Assembly (NCBI GenBank): GCA_949710005.1
Contig: OX453279.1
Location: 9,406,878-9,470,877 of the forward strand
DNA: 64,000 nt
Reading direction: 5' to 3'
Source of the DNA: Ricordea florida
Lineage: Eukaryota > Cnidaria > Anthozoa > Corallimorpharia > Ricordeidae
This document shows, piece after piece, positions 32,003 through 43,831 of the stretch. Numbering within the stretch: the first letter of the stretch is position 1; the number at the start of each line of letters is the position of its first letter. The notes under the pieces were generated by a model that worked only from the letters and a program-made list of their open reading frames with translations, made no database searches and had not been told where the DNA came from. Both the position numbers and the translations under genes were made by a program.

Positions 32003-34975
32003 TTTCCTCGCGAAGCGAGGCCGAAGGCCGAGCGTAGCGAGGTTACTAATCGTGTCGGTTCCGGTCAGACCACGTGGCTCGCAAGCCCGAGTAAATCGAG
32101 CCGAGAGTTTTTATATATGTATATATATATATTTATATATATGTTTATATATATCTATATTTTAAAGGTGTCCGTTCGCAGGCCAGGTTACCTGGCAATA
32201 GTAACGCACTTGAGAACGCTGAATTTCCGCCATTATTCGGTGATGCCTTTTTGAAAGTAATGTAAATTTTGTGGAAACCGATTTCACTCGTCCTGGAAGT
32301 ACATCCCAGCAAGGTGATCTCCAAGATATTCAAGAAATATTAGCACGAGATCGTCGCCGAGTAAGTTCGAATACCGTGAAAATCAACACGAGGAAAGCAC
32401 GACTCAAAGCAGGGATAGAGAAACGACAGCAGGGAGAATAACAACAGAAATCGCAGCCAAGACAACAACTGCTCGCTCCAGAAAAAGGCAAACGAAACAG
32501 CAGGGAAAAGGACCAGGAATTCAATCAAGTTAGTTTTGAATTTGAATGTGTTATTGATAGAAATACAGGACATGAGTGAACGATTACATAACGAAATATA
32601 TTGGTGTACTACATTTAGCAAAACGACTTAGAAGGGACACCGAGTAAGAACGACTTCAACGATTGGAGATGTCTCTGGAAAATAATTCTATTAGTCTAAA
32701 ACCGGAATCGGAAGACGACCAACAGATTACAAGAGAATGTAAATAGGTATTTTTCATAATAAAACGATAGCGTTTCCAGTTTGAAGTAATTTCCAACACA
32801 GAGAGTTGCAGTTGTTATAGCAATCATTTATAACGATGTGATCTGATATCATTGCAACAGTGAAAATATTGTAAATTTTCTTGATCTAGCAGTTATGTTA
32901 AACATTTTCAACAGAATGTATACCCTGTGTCACTATAAAGTACTGGTTCTGCAATATTATCAGTGATCAATGTGATCATTTTAAAATAAAGCAAATGTGA
33001 TTACTGAATTCTGAGTAGTATTTCTCTTTGCTATATATATATATATATATGTATGTATTCTCTGATTGAAAGGTTTCAATAATATTGTGTAGAGACAAGT
33101 TTCATAGCCTTTTCACAATGGGTCAGTTTTACCTTAGAGTGCAATGACCCCCCCCCCCCCTGATAATATTGCTATCTAGAACCCCTGCCCTTTTTTCACA
33201 AATGAAATGTTAATTCAAGCCTTAATTTGCAAAGTTAGACATAACATATTAACTTTGTTACTTTCTGCCGTTTACTTTATTTTTATGTCAAATATCAATA
33301 TTTCATAACAACCACAACATGCAATTAACCTTTTACATTGGAAAAACTTTATAAAGAAGAAAATAAATTTTGTAATGCCAAAATGTTTATGATCTTTCTC
33401 ATATATTCATTGCAAGTGTGCTGTATGTAGTAACAAGTGTTTCAAGTTTCCTAAATGCCCTATGCTTTCAATAATGATTTTCCACACAAACTTTCTAGAC
33501 AAATGACTGCACTAGATTCTAAGCCTTTTAGAAGAAATGGTATTGTTTGGAGCTGTTTTGATTACTACCACCTCTGATGGAAAGCCTATTAAGAAGATTT
33601 TTGTATTGCTTTTAGTAGTAGAGTAACAATAACTTTACCAAGATTAAGACATGAATCCCACCCCATAAAAATATATTATGTTTAACATAAAAAATATAAC
33701 AATAATAATATCAATACCAGTAATAATAATAGTAATGATAATAATAATGATAATAATATAATGATAGTTCTTCTCGTTACTATTTGTCATTGGTTACAGT
33801 TCAATACCTCTGGCTGGCATGACTTTTTCGATGAAATACCGTCCTTATATTAAATCTTTCTTCTGCAGTTTTTATAATAGAAATTTTCATATATTCAAAA
33901 TAATGTACTATTCTATGGTTGGGTATGGATATTTTGCCTGTTTCTGTAACAGCACAATTAAACTTTCATGTGGTATATACTTTTGACTGATTGATGTTGA
34001 TTTCACATTATTTTTTTACAGGAGTACGTAGTGCAGCAATCTTTTTGAACATATTAAGATTTCAATAACTCTTTCTTACATGTATTGTTTTTATGATATG
34101 ACCTAAAAATAGCACAACCACATACTATACAGTGGGCACTCACTATTACCAAACCTTTATTCAAAGCTTTTGTAGAATCCAATTGTTTTACCCCCAATTT
34201 GTTGATATGGCATCTCTTTTGAGGGAAGAGGAATTTTTCTATCTACCACTGGGGGTACCATTGCAACTGGAAAGAGTACACACATTAAAACATGCACTAT
34301 TCATAATGCTCTCAATTGTGGTTACCCGGGAATGAAATAATGACTGCAGTAGACAATAAAATATCTAATCAGAAGATTCTTCTTACAATGAATCTCATGC
34401 AATTATAACCAAAAAAACATAAACAAAAAATAATTGGAGCGTTCAGCTCATCCTCTGTGTAAGAACATATTGTGTTCAAAAGTGATGTACAACAAAGAAG
34501 ACAAAGCAGTAGAGACTAAGAAAATAAAACTAAAGAAAAAAAACACAGGTTTTTACACCGTGGTAAACACAAGCATTCATATCAACTCTTCAAGATTTCA
34601 CCTGCAAAAGATTTACAATCATTTTCAATTTGTGTTAAGTGAATATTATTGTGATACTTCATCGACTCTGTATTCCCTGTCAAGATAATAAATAATTTTA
34701 CTTCTATTCCCTCTGGTGCAATCTCAGTGGCAGTGAAAGAGCTAAATGAAGGTCAATTTTTAAGCACTGTGTTGAGCGGTATACTGATCATGTAATTTGC
34801 ACCAGGTGTCACTAATTGTGTACCAAACACAGCATAAGAAATAAAATAATGGGGATTACGCTAATATAAAAAATAAAATATATAATATAAAAAAAAATAA
34901 AGAATAAAATATGAAAGCATTGTGACTTCTTCAAAAACTAGCTTCGCGAGGTTTTTGCGGGAGTCGTATTTCTAG
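32003..34975 (+). mobile_element. Helitron-like non-autonomous element, copy A
   Basis: Begins TTCCTCGCGAAGCGAGG (a 6-bp hairpin, GAA loop) and ends with a hairpin region AAAAACTAGC TTC GCGAGGTTTTT followed 19 nt later by CTAG. Compared with the empty site in unit 2 (TTTTTT|AACCC at 47,910), the composite block lies between two T residues without target duplication. A 3' hairpin, CTAG end and insertion without duplication are Helitron superfamily traits, and the TT target suggests the Helentron/Helitron2 branch. No Rep/helicase is visible. A plus-strand remnant (RVSSNTVKINTRKARLKAG, then ERLQRLEMSLENN) recalls arginine/glutamate-rich repeats near Helitron proteins. Nearly identical to copy C except for a 22-bp extra piece near the start, TA-tract and C-tract lengths, and a few bases. 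Confidence 0.65.
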
Positions 34976-35087
34976 TATAAAAAATAAAATATATAATATA
35001 AAAAAAAATAAAGAATAAAATATGAAAGCATTGTGACTTCTTCAAAAACTAGCTTCGCGAGGTTTTTGCGGGAGTCGTATTTCTAGT
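34976..35087 (+). repeat. 111-bp tandem duplication of the Helitron-like 3' end
   Basis: The last 111 bp of copy A (TATAAAAAATAAAATATATA through GAGTCGTATTTCTAG) are repeated exactly once with a period of 111. The second copy is then joined to CGTGTCGC, an internal position of the element's 5' region, which starts copy B. Confidence 0.9.
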
Positions 35088-35423
35088 CGTGTCGCTTTCG
35101 GTCAGACCACGTGGCTCGCAAGCCCGAGTAAATCGAGCCGAGAGTTTTTATATATGTATATATATATATTTATATGTTTATATATATCTTTATTTTTTTC
35201 TGAAGCATCTCAGCGGGCCGGAATCCCAAATCCTCGAATCTGATTGGCTAATCGCGCGCTCGTAACCGGTCCAGCTTTTTACGATACGGACCACGGTCCG
35301 GATTTTTATCCGCGCTATTCGCAGCAAATTGAAATTGTTGCGAAAGTTTACAAACAAAGGCAACAGTTACTCGTAAACAACTTCCCGTGGAAATATGTAA
35401 GGAAAATATAAATTCAGAAGAAA

Positions 35424-36859
35424 ATGGATTCAGACGAGAGTGTACACAGCGAAAGTGAATTTTACTACCCAGAAGAAGAAACCTTCAACGAAACGACGGC
35501 ATTCAAATATGAACAAGTTCAACAAGACAGGCAATTAAGCAAAATTCAAGATTTTATTCACTCACTTCACCCTGATAACACTAAAAAAAAGACAACTTAC
35601 GATCTGAACATTTGGCGAAGATACTGTTCCTCAGTTGGAGAGACAAGAACCTTGGAAAACATTCCGCCTAACGAGCTTAACATTCTGCTGTGCAGATTTT
35701 TCATGGACGTCCGTAAAAAAGATGGCGGAGTGTATGAGCCAGGTACACTTGCATCGCTCCAGAGAAGTATTCAGCGCTGCTTGAAAGATAACAACTCTAA
35801 CACAAATATTCTCAAAGATCAAGAGTTTGCAAAGTCAAGGAAGGTCCTAACAGCTCGTAAGCGAGACTTAGTAGTCAACAACGCGAAGGGAAATCGTCCA
35901 CAGGCTGCCCGAGAGCTAACTAAAGGTGAAGAAGACCACTTGTTTCAAACAGGTCAGTTTGGAGAAGACGACCCCGAAGTTCTCCAGCGCACAGTTTGGT
36001 GGGTGCTGTCATTACATTTCGGTTTTAGAGCACGAGACGAGAGCAGGAGACTTCAGTGGGGAGATATTGCAGTAGAAAATGATCCTGTCACTGGAAAGCA
36101 GGTCCTGGTGTGGAAAGCAGAACGAGGATCGAAAACAAGGCAAGGAGACGGCCATTGCAGAGCTTTTAATCCAAAGGCCTACGCCACCGAAAACGAGCAC
36201 TGTCCAGTTCGTTTGTATCTAAAGTTCGCCAGCCATCGTCCTGAAGAAATGAAGAGACCCGAGGCGCCTTTCTTCCTGGCAATAAACCACAAAAGAAAGC
36301 CTGCAGATCCGGTGTGGTACAGTCGAGCTCCTCTCGGAAAAAACAAGATCGGAGAATTTTTGACGAAGGCTGCGAAGAATGCAGGACTGCCTGGAAATGT
36401 AACCAACCATTCTGTGCGAAAAACGTGCATTTCAACGTGCAACGTGTATTTTCAAGGCTGATGGATGCAGAAGTTCCTGTTAATTATGTAGCTCAACTGA
36501 GTGGACATAAGAATTTAAAAAGCCTAGATTCCTACAAAACTGCTTCCGACGACCACCAGCGCAAGATGTCCTTGCTACTGAGCAGCGGAATGAAATCTCC
36601 CATCTCTTCAAACGATGCACCGCTTAATCAAGCAGTCAAAGCCTCGCACCATCCATTCAAACCGAGAGAAGACAAGCAATCTTCTTCAGGCGAGGATCCC
36701 TTCACTGGTTTTTTTGCTGGTTCGAACATCAGTAAAATTGAAGGCTGCACGTTCAATTTCTCTTTCAATACAGCGCCTTGCAGCAGTGGTGAAAGCTCGG
36801 CTCGGTCAAAGCCGCGAAAACGCCACATTATCATCTCAGATGACTCAGACTCAGATTAA
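35424..36859 (+). pseudogene. Crypton / DUF3504-family tyrosine recombinase, one frameshift
   Basis: The first frame (345 codons to 36,461) has an acidic N-terminus, a core-binding region (TTYDLNIWRRYCSS, NELNILLCRFFMDVRKKDGG, YEPGTLASLQRSIQR), the first catalytic Arg in HFGFRARDESRRLQWGD (R202 or R204), and the HxxR motif in TNHSVRKT (H329, R332). After it, ACGTGCATTTCA is followed by about 20 bp of near-repeat, which shifts the frame by two. The second frame continues from about 36,455 with NYVAQLSGHKNLKSLDSYK (second catalytic His and the nucleophile Tyr) and ends in an acidic DDSDSD tail at 36,859. All catalytic residues survive, so the lesion is recent. Family relatives include KIAA1958/ZMYM-type host genes. 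Confidence 0.88.
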
Positions 36860-37300
36860 CTTGAACTTCCTTTTGGAAAGTTAGTTTTCACAAATCCAGG
36901 GACGTTTTACACATGTTTTCACTTTGAGCTGTTTAGAAAAGTAAACTTCGCCGTGTTCGAGTCTTCATTCACAATTTTTATCATTCGATCGATATTTTTA
37001 GACCTTTTTGACATGCGTGTGTCATCATTTGTAGCGTGTAAACATTCATTCACTTTTGATGTTTGACAGATGATTGTCATTTCAATGACTCTTAAATGGG
37101 TTTTTTCTTTTTCTACATACTGACTTGCGAGTGAAAATAAAATTAAACTTTCTATAAACATGCCACTTAAATTGACGCCCTATTTACATTTGTTTCATAG
37201 GATTTTGTCAGCACTTTCCTCCTCCAGCCTTAAACTTACACTCTTACACACGTCCCAGCGGAAAAAAAGCAAACAAACAGAAAAAAATAAATACGTTATT

Positions 37301-37431
37301 TACCGGTCTAGGTCGGTCCGTATGGGAAAAAACTGTGCCCTTGGTCTTGAGTACGGCCCTCGGCCTTCGGCCTCGGGCCGTACTCAAGACCTCGGGCACA
37401 GTTTTTTCCCATACGGACCTCCCGCCCGGTA
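37301..37431. repeat. 131-bp near-perfect palindrome at the Crypton 3' end
   Basis: Left arm TACCGG..GGTC.GTCCGTATGGG, AAAAAACTGTGCCC, TTGGTCTTGAGTACGGCC; right arm is its inverse from GGCCGTACTCAAGACC to CCGCCCGGTA. Stem about 56 bp with few mismatches, around a GC-rich centre CTCGGCCTTCGGCCTCG that can itself pair. Confidence 0.9.
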
Positions 37432-39864
37432 AATATATTTTATTTTATATATATATTTTAAAGGTGTCCGTTCGCAGGCGTGGTTACCAGGCCACAGTAG
37501 CGCATTTGACAAATTGCTGAATTTCCGCCATTGCGTATTCGGTGATGCCTTTTTGAAAATAATGTAAATTTTGTGGAAACCGATTTCACTCGTCCTGGAA
37601 GTACATCCCAGCAAGAAGATCTCCGAGATATACAAGAAAAAGCAGCAAGACATCGTAGTCGAGTAAGTTCGAATACCGTGAAAATCAACACAAGGAAAGC
37701 ACGACTCAAAGCACGGCCAGAGATACGACGGCATGGAGAATAACAACAGACATCCCAGCAAAGACAACAACTGCTCGCCCCAAAATAGGCAAACGAAACG
37801 GCAGGGAAAAGGACCACGAATTCAACCAAGTTAATTTTGAAATTGAATGTGTTATTGATAGAAATACAGGACATGAGCGAACGATTACATAACGAAATAT
37901 ACTGGCGAACTCAATTTGGCAAAACGACTTCGAGGGGAGACCGAGGAGGAACGACTTCAACGATTAGAGATGTCTCTGGAAAATAATTCTATTATTCTAA
38001 AAACGGAATCGGAAGACGAGCAACATATTGCAGGAGAATTTATGAAGGTATTTTTTTGTAATAAAACGATAGCCTTTCCATTTTGAAGAAATTCCCAACA
38101 CAGAGAGTTGCAGTTGTGATAGCAATCGTTTATAACTATGTGATCTGATATCATTGCAACAGTGAAAATATTGTAAATCATCTTGATCTAGCAGTTATGT
38201 TAAGCATATTCAACAGAATAGATACCCAGTGTCACTACGTACTGTATTCTCTGATTGAAAGGTTTCAGTAATAGTGCATGGGGACAGACAAGTTTCATAG
38301 CCTTTTTACAATGGGTCAGTTTTACCTTAGAGTTCTATGAGCCCTTGATAACATTGCTATCTAGGACCCCTGCCCTTTTCCCACAAATGAAAAGTTAATT
38401 TAAGCCCTAATTTGCAAAATTATACATAACATATTAACTTTGTTACTTACTGCTGTTCATTTTTATGATATCAAATACCAAGATTTAATAACAACCACAA
38501 CATACAGTTCACCTTTTACACTGGAAAAACTATAAAGGAGAAACTAAAGTATGTAATGCCAAAACTTTTATGATATTTCTCATATATGCATTGCAAGTGT
38601 GCTGTATATAGTAACAATTGGAACAAGTTTCATAAATGCCCAATGCTTTCAATCATGATTTTCCACTCCAACTTTATGGACGAATGACTGCACTAGATTG
38701 TAAGCCTTAAAGTAGAAATGACATTCTTTAGAGCTGTTTTGATTACCACCACCTCTGATGGAAAGCCTATCAAGAAGATTTTTGTATTGCTTGTAGTAGT
38801 AGAGGAACAATACTTTTACCCAGATAAGGACATACATTCCATCCCATAACAATATACATTAAGAAAAACATAAAAACATATAACAATAATAATAAAAATA
38901 TCAATACCAGTAATTAATAATAATAATAATACTGATAATAATATAATAATAGTGCTTCTCGTTACTATATGTCATTGGTTACAGTTCAATACCTCAAGCT
39001 GCTTTGACTTATGAAATGACTATGAAATACCATACTATTAAATCTTTCTTCTGCAGTTGTTATCATTGAAATTTTCATATATTCAAAATCATATACTATT
39101 CTTTTGTTGGGTATGGATATTTTGGCTGTTTCTGTAACAGCACAATTAAACTTTCATGTGGTATATACTATTGACTGCTTGATTTTGATTTTGCATTAAT
39201 TTTTTTACAGGAGTATGTAGTGCAGCCATTTTTTTGAACACATGAAGATTTCAATAACTCTTTCTTACATTGGTTTTATGATTACCTAAAAAAAGCACAG
39301 CCACATACTATACAGTAGGCACTCTCTATTACCAAACCGTTATTCAAAGTTTTTGTAGAATCCAATTATTTTACCCTCAATTTTTTTGTGTAATGACATT
39401 GTATCTCTAACTTCTGTTGATATGGCATCACTTTTGAGGGAAGAGGAATTTTTCTATCTACCACTGGGAGTACCATTCCAACTGAAGAGAGTAAACAGAT
39501 TGAAACGTGCACTATTCATAATGCTCTCAATTGTGGTTACCTAGGAATGAAATAATTGTCAATTTGTTTTAAGTGAATATTATTGTCATACTTCATAAAC
39601 TCTGTATTCTGTGTAAGGATAACAGATAATTTTACTTCTATTCCTTCTGGTGCAATCTCAGTGGCAGTGAAAGAGCTAAATGACGTTAACTTTTTAAGCA
39701 CTGTGTTGAGCGGTATACTCATCATGTCATTTGCACAGGGTGTCAATAATTGTGTACCAAACAAAGCATAACGAATATAGTAATGGGAATAGGATAATAG
39801 CTAAAGGCATTGTGACTTCTTCAAAAACTAGCTTCGCGAGGTTTTGCGGGAGTCGTATTTCTAG

Positions 39865-39996
39865 TAACCCTATAAACTGATCTTCCTAATGAGCTTTAAT
39901 AAGCTGAAGACTCAACATATGGGGTTGGTTAATCTCAGGGATTGGTTGGTCCATTATATTTGGGGTTTGCGTTGTTTGGCTGCCCATAACTGATAT
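39865..39996. other. Residual duplicated host segment between two Helitron-like inserts
   Basis: AACCCTATAAACTGATCTTC through GCCCATAACTGATAT matches 47,911-48,041 in unit 2. It is the stretch that remained between the insertion sites of composite A/B and copy C. Confidence 0.85.
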
Positions 39997-41002
39997 TTCC
40001 TCGCGAAGCGAGGTTACTAATCGTGTCGGTTCCGGTCAGACCACGTGGCTCGCAAGCCCGAGTAAATCGAGCCGAGAGTTTTTATATATGTATATATATA
40101 TATTTATATATATGTTTATATATATCTATATTTTAAAGGTGTCCGTTCGCAGGCCAGGTTACCTGGCAATAGTAACGCACTTGAGAACGCTGAATTTCCG
40201 CCATTATTCGGTGATGCCTTTTTGAAAGTAATGTAAATTTTGTGGAAACCGATTTCACTCGTCCTGGAAGTACATCCCAGCAAGGTGATCTCCAAGATAT
40301 TCAAGAAATATTAGCACGAGATCGTCGCCGAGTAAGTTCGAATACCGTGAAAATCAACACGAGGAAAGCACGACTCAAAGCAGGGATAGAGAAACGACAG
40401 CAGGGAGAATAACAACAGAAATCGCAGCCAAGACAACAACTGCTCGCTCCAGAAAAAGGCAAACGAAACAGCAGGGAAAAGGACCAGGAATTCAATCAAG
40501 TTAGTTTTGAATTTGAATGTGTTATTGATAGAAATACAGGACATGAGTGAACGATTACATAACGAAATATATTGGTGTACTACATTTAGCAAAACGACTT
40601 AGAAGGGACACCGAGTAAGAACGACTTCAACGATTGGAGATGTCTCTGGAAAATAATTCTATTAGTCTAAAACCGGAATCGGAAGACGACCAACAGATTA
40701 CAAGAGAATGTAAATAGGTATTTTTCATAATAAAACGATAGCGTTTCCAGTTTGAAGTAATTTCCAACACAGAGAGTTGCAGTTGTTATAGCAATCATTT
40801 ATAACGATGTGATCTGATATCATTGCAACAGTGAAAATATTGTAAATTTTCTTGATCTAGCAGTTATGTTAAACATTTTCAACAGAATGTATACCCTGTG
40901 TCACTATAAAGTACTGGTTCTGCAATATTATCAGTGATCAATGTGATCATTTTAAAATAAAGCAAATGTGATTACTGAATTCTGAGTAGTATTTCTCTTT
41001 GC

Positions 41003-41033
<31 letters not shown>

Positions 41034-42949
41034 TCTCTGATTGAAAGGTTTCAATAATATTGTGTAGAGACAAGTTTCATAGCCTTTTCACAATGGGTCA
41101 GTTTTACCTTAGAGTGCAATGACCCCCCCCCCCCTGATAATATTGCTATCTAGAACCCCTGCCCTTTTTTCACAAATGAAATGTTAATTCAAGCCTTAAT
41201 TTGCAAAGTTAGACATAACATATTAACTTTGTTACTTTCTGCCGTTTACTTTATTTTTATGTCAAATATCAATATTTCATAACAACCACAACATGTAATT
41301 AACCTTTTACATTGGAAAAACTTTATAAAGAAGAAAATAAATTTTGTAATGCCAAAATGTTTATGATCTTTCTCATATATTCATTGCAAGTGTGCTGTAT
41401 GTAGTAACAAGTGTTTCAAGTTTCCTAAATGCCCTATGCTTTCAATAATGATTTTCCACACAAACTTTCTAGACAAATGACTGCACTAGATTCTAAGCCT
41501 TTTAGAAGAAATGGTATTGTTTGGAGCTGTTTTGATTACTACCACCTCTGATGGAAAGCCTATTAAGAAGATTTTTGTATTGCTTTTAGTAGTAGAGTAA
41601 CAATAACTTTACCAAGATTAAGACATGAATCCCACCCCATAAAAATATATTATGTTTAACATAAAAAATATAACAATAATAATATCAATACCAGTAATAA
41701 TAATAGTAATGATAATAATAATGATAATAATATAATGATAGTTCTTCTCGTTACTATTTGTCATTGGTTACAGTTCAATACCTCTGGCTGGCATGACTTT
41801 TTCGATGAAATACCGTCCTTATATTAAATCTTTCTTCTGCAGTTTTTATAATAGAAATTTTCATATATTCAAAATAATGTACTATTCTATGGTTGGGTAT
41901 GGATATTTTGCCTGTTTCTGTAACAGCACAATTAAACTTTCATGTGGTATATACTTTTGACTGATTGATGTTGATTTCACATTATTTTTTTACAGGAGTA
42001 CGTAGTGCAGCAATCTTTTTGAACATATTAAGATTTCAATAACTCTTTCTTACATGTATTGTTTTTATGATATGACCTAAAAATAGCACAACCACATACT
42101 ATACAGTGGGCACTCACTATTACCAAACCTTTATTCAAAGCTTTTGTAGAATCCAATTGTTTTACCCCCAATTTGTTGATATGGCATCTCTTTTGAGGGA
42201 AGAGGAATTTTTCTATCTACCACTGGGGGTACCATTGCAACTGGAAAGAGTACACACATTAAAACATGCACTATTCATAATGCTCTCAATTGTGGTTACC
42301 CGGGAATGAAATAATGACTGCAGTAGACAATAAAATATCTAATCAGAAGATTCTTCTTACAATGAATCTCATGCAATTATAACCAAAAAAACATAAACAA
42401 AAAATAATTGGAGCGTTCAGCTCATCCTCTGTGTAAGAACATATTGTGTTCAAAAGTGATGTACAACAAAGAAGACAAAGCAGTAGAGACTAAGAAAATA
42501 AAACTAAAGAAAAAAAACACAGGTTTTTACACCGTGGTAAACACAAGCATTCATATCAACTCTTCAAGATTTCACCTGCAAAAGATTTACAATCATTTTC
42601 AATTTGTGTTAAGTGAATATTATTGTGATACTTCATCGACTCTGTATTCCCTGTCAAGATAATAAATAATTTTACTTCTATTCCCTCTGGTGCAATCTCA
42701 GTGGCAGTGAAAGAGCTAAATGAAGGTCAATTTTTAAGCACTGTGTTGAGCGGTATACTGATCATGTAATTTGCACCAGGTGTCACTAATTGTGTACCAA
42801 ACACAGCATAAGAAATAAAATAATGGGGATTACGCTAATATAAAAAATAAAATATATAATATAAAAAAAAATAAAGAATAAAATATGAAAGCATTGTGAC
42901 TTCTTCAAAAACTAGCTTCGCGAGGTTTTTGCGGGAGTCGTATTTCTAG
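39997..42949 (+). mobile_element. Helitron-like non-autonomous element, copy C
   Basis: Begins TTCCTCGCGAAGCGAGG, ends TTTCTAG. Empty site in unit 2 reads GATATTATAATATG (48,036-48,049): inserted between the two Ts, no duplication. Sequence is almost the same as copy A over 2.95 kb, which points to very recent mobility or gene conversion. The short frames inside are also shared with copy A but show no known domain. Confidence 0.7.
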
Positions 42950-43009
42950 TATAATATGTATCGATTTTTCTAAGACATAGTTCAGTTGAGTGGTGATGAA
43001 ATTATGTTA

Positions 43010-43200
43010 GAATTCTTATCCCTCTCTATGCTGGATTGGCCTGATTAGATTTTGATGCTGGATTGGCTGGATTAGATTGTGATGTTGGATTAGATTCTGG
43101 ATTAGTCTGATAAGATTTCTATGCTTAATTAGCTTAATTAGCTTTTTATTTTGGATTAGATTCTGGATTCTGGATTAGCTGGATCAGCAATATTGCCTTA
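43010..43200. repeat. Degenerate short repeat rich in TGGATTAGATT (unit 1)
   Basis: Many imperfect repeats of (C)TGGATT(A/G)G(A)TT with TTTTGATG spacers. Unit 2 counterpart at about 48,110-48,290. Non-coding. Confidence 0.7.
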
Positions 43201-43440
43201 GTTTCGGCAATTTCCTACTACTGTTGTTGACGTTTTGACAACCTGACCTAAGCGGAAGTAATTATCAGAACCATTCAAAGCTATGTTACACAAAAAATAT
43301 AAAGCGGAGTTGCATGTTGCTGGTAAAGGCAGGAGCTTGAACAAGTTTTATAAGTGGAAGTTCAAGCCACGTCGTAATTTTGTCTCCAGTATCACAAGTG
43401 TAGCAAATGCTTTTGTATATTATTCCTATAGGTTGTTTAT

Positions 43441-43620
43441 AGACCAAATGCATAAATAGGGGCCAAAAATGTATTCTTTTGTTTATATGCTAATTAAAGT
43501 CACTAACCTCGCTCTCAAGCAACATTTGTTTGAATTATGTCCATGCAAACGATGCTAGTGAGTCTAATTAGCACATAAACAAAAGAATAATTTTTTGGCG
43601 GACATTTATGCATTCGGTCT
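43441..43620. mobile_element. 180-bp palindromic MITE specific to unit 1
   Basis: Ends AGACCAAATGCATAAAT and ATTTATGCATTCGGTCT; inner arms TATTCTTTTGTTTATATGC and GCACATAAACAAAAGAATA. Unit 2 has the uninterrupted TTTATTGAGC at 48,532, so AT is duplicated on either side (or TA belongs to the element). No ORF. Confidence 0.85.
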
Positions 43621-43831
43621 ATTGAGCTTTTATTTCCTCCTATATATGAAGATTTTTTTTCTTCAATGTGTAACAGTGAAAAGGAAAAGGAGAGAAAAAT
43701 TATCAGAACCAAGTGAGTTAGGTGTCTTCAGGTTGTATTCGTTTTTTTGTTTCTGTCCAACGTTTTCGTTGGTCTATCTTAGGCGTGGTTTTATTGACTG
43801 TGAAGACTCAGATGTTATCGGCCAGCATTTA

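Larger units (their letters stand above)
35195..37446 (+). mobile_element. Crypton-type (tyrosine recombinase) element
   Basis: This 2.25-kb segment interrupts copy B within its AT-rich tract and carries one long recombinase gene. At its right end is a near-perfect 131-bp palindrome (37,301-37,431). No inverted repeats bound it, and no target duplication can be read because the site is low-complexity, as expected for Cryptons. The leader (35,200-35,420) has GGACCACGGTCC and TTGTTGCG but no identified promoter. Confidence 0.7.
35088..39864 (+). mobile_element. Helitron-like element, copy B, split by a Crypton
   Basis: 5' part 35,088 to about 35,190 matches copy A from CGTGTCGG through the TATATG microsatellite; the match resumes at about 37,447 with TTTTAAAGGTGTCCGTTCGC and continues to the CTAG end at 39,864. 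Copy B is visibly more diverged than A and C are from each other. Its plus-strand remnant frame is better kept here: LAKRLRGETEEERLQRLEMS, then LENNS. The terminal 24 bp of the 5' end (the TTCCTCGCGAAG hairpin) are missing at the A/B joint. Confidence 0.65.

Noticed and set aside
32330..32621. Overlapping minus-strand frames in Helitron-like copies A and C
   Set aside because: Ser/Cys/Phe-rich shadow translations of the Arg/Glu-rich plus strand.
34434..34688. 84-codon frame present in copies A and C
   Set aside because: Identity follows from the recent duplication of the whole element; no domain and not kept in the older copy B.
36166..36442. Minus-strand frames opposite the recombinase
   Set aside because: Antisense shadows of the recombinase coding sequence.
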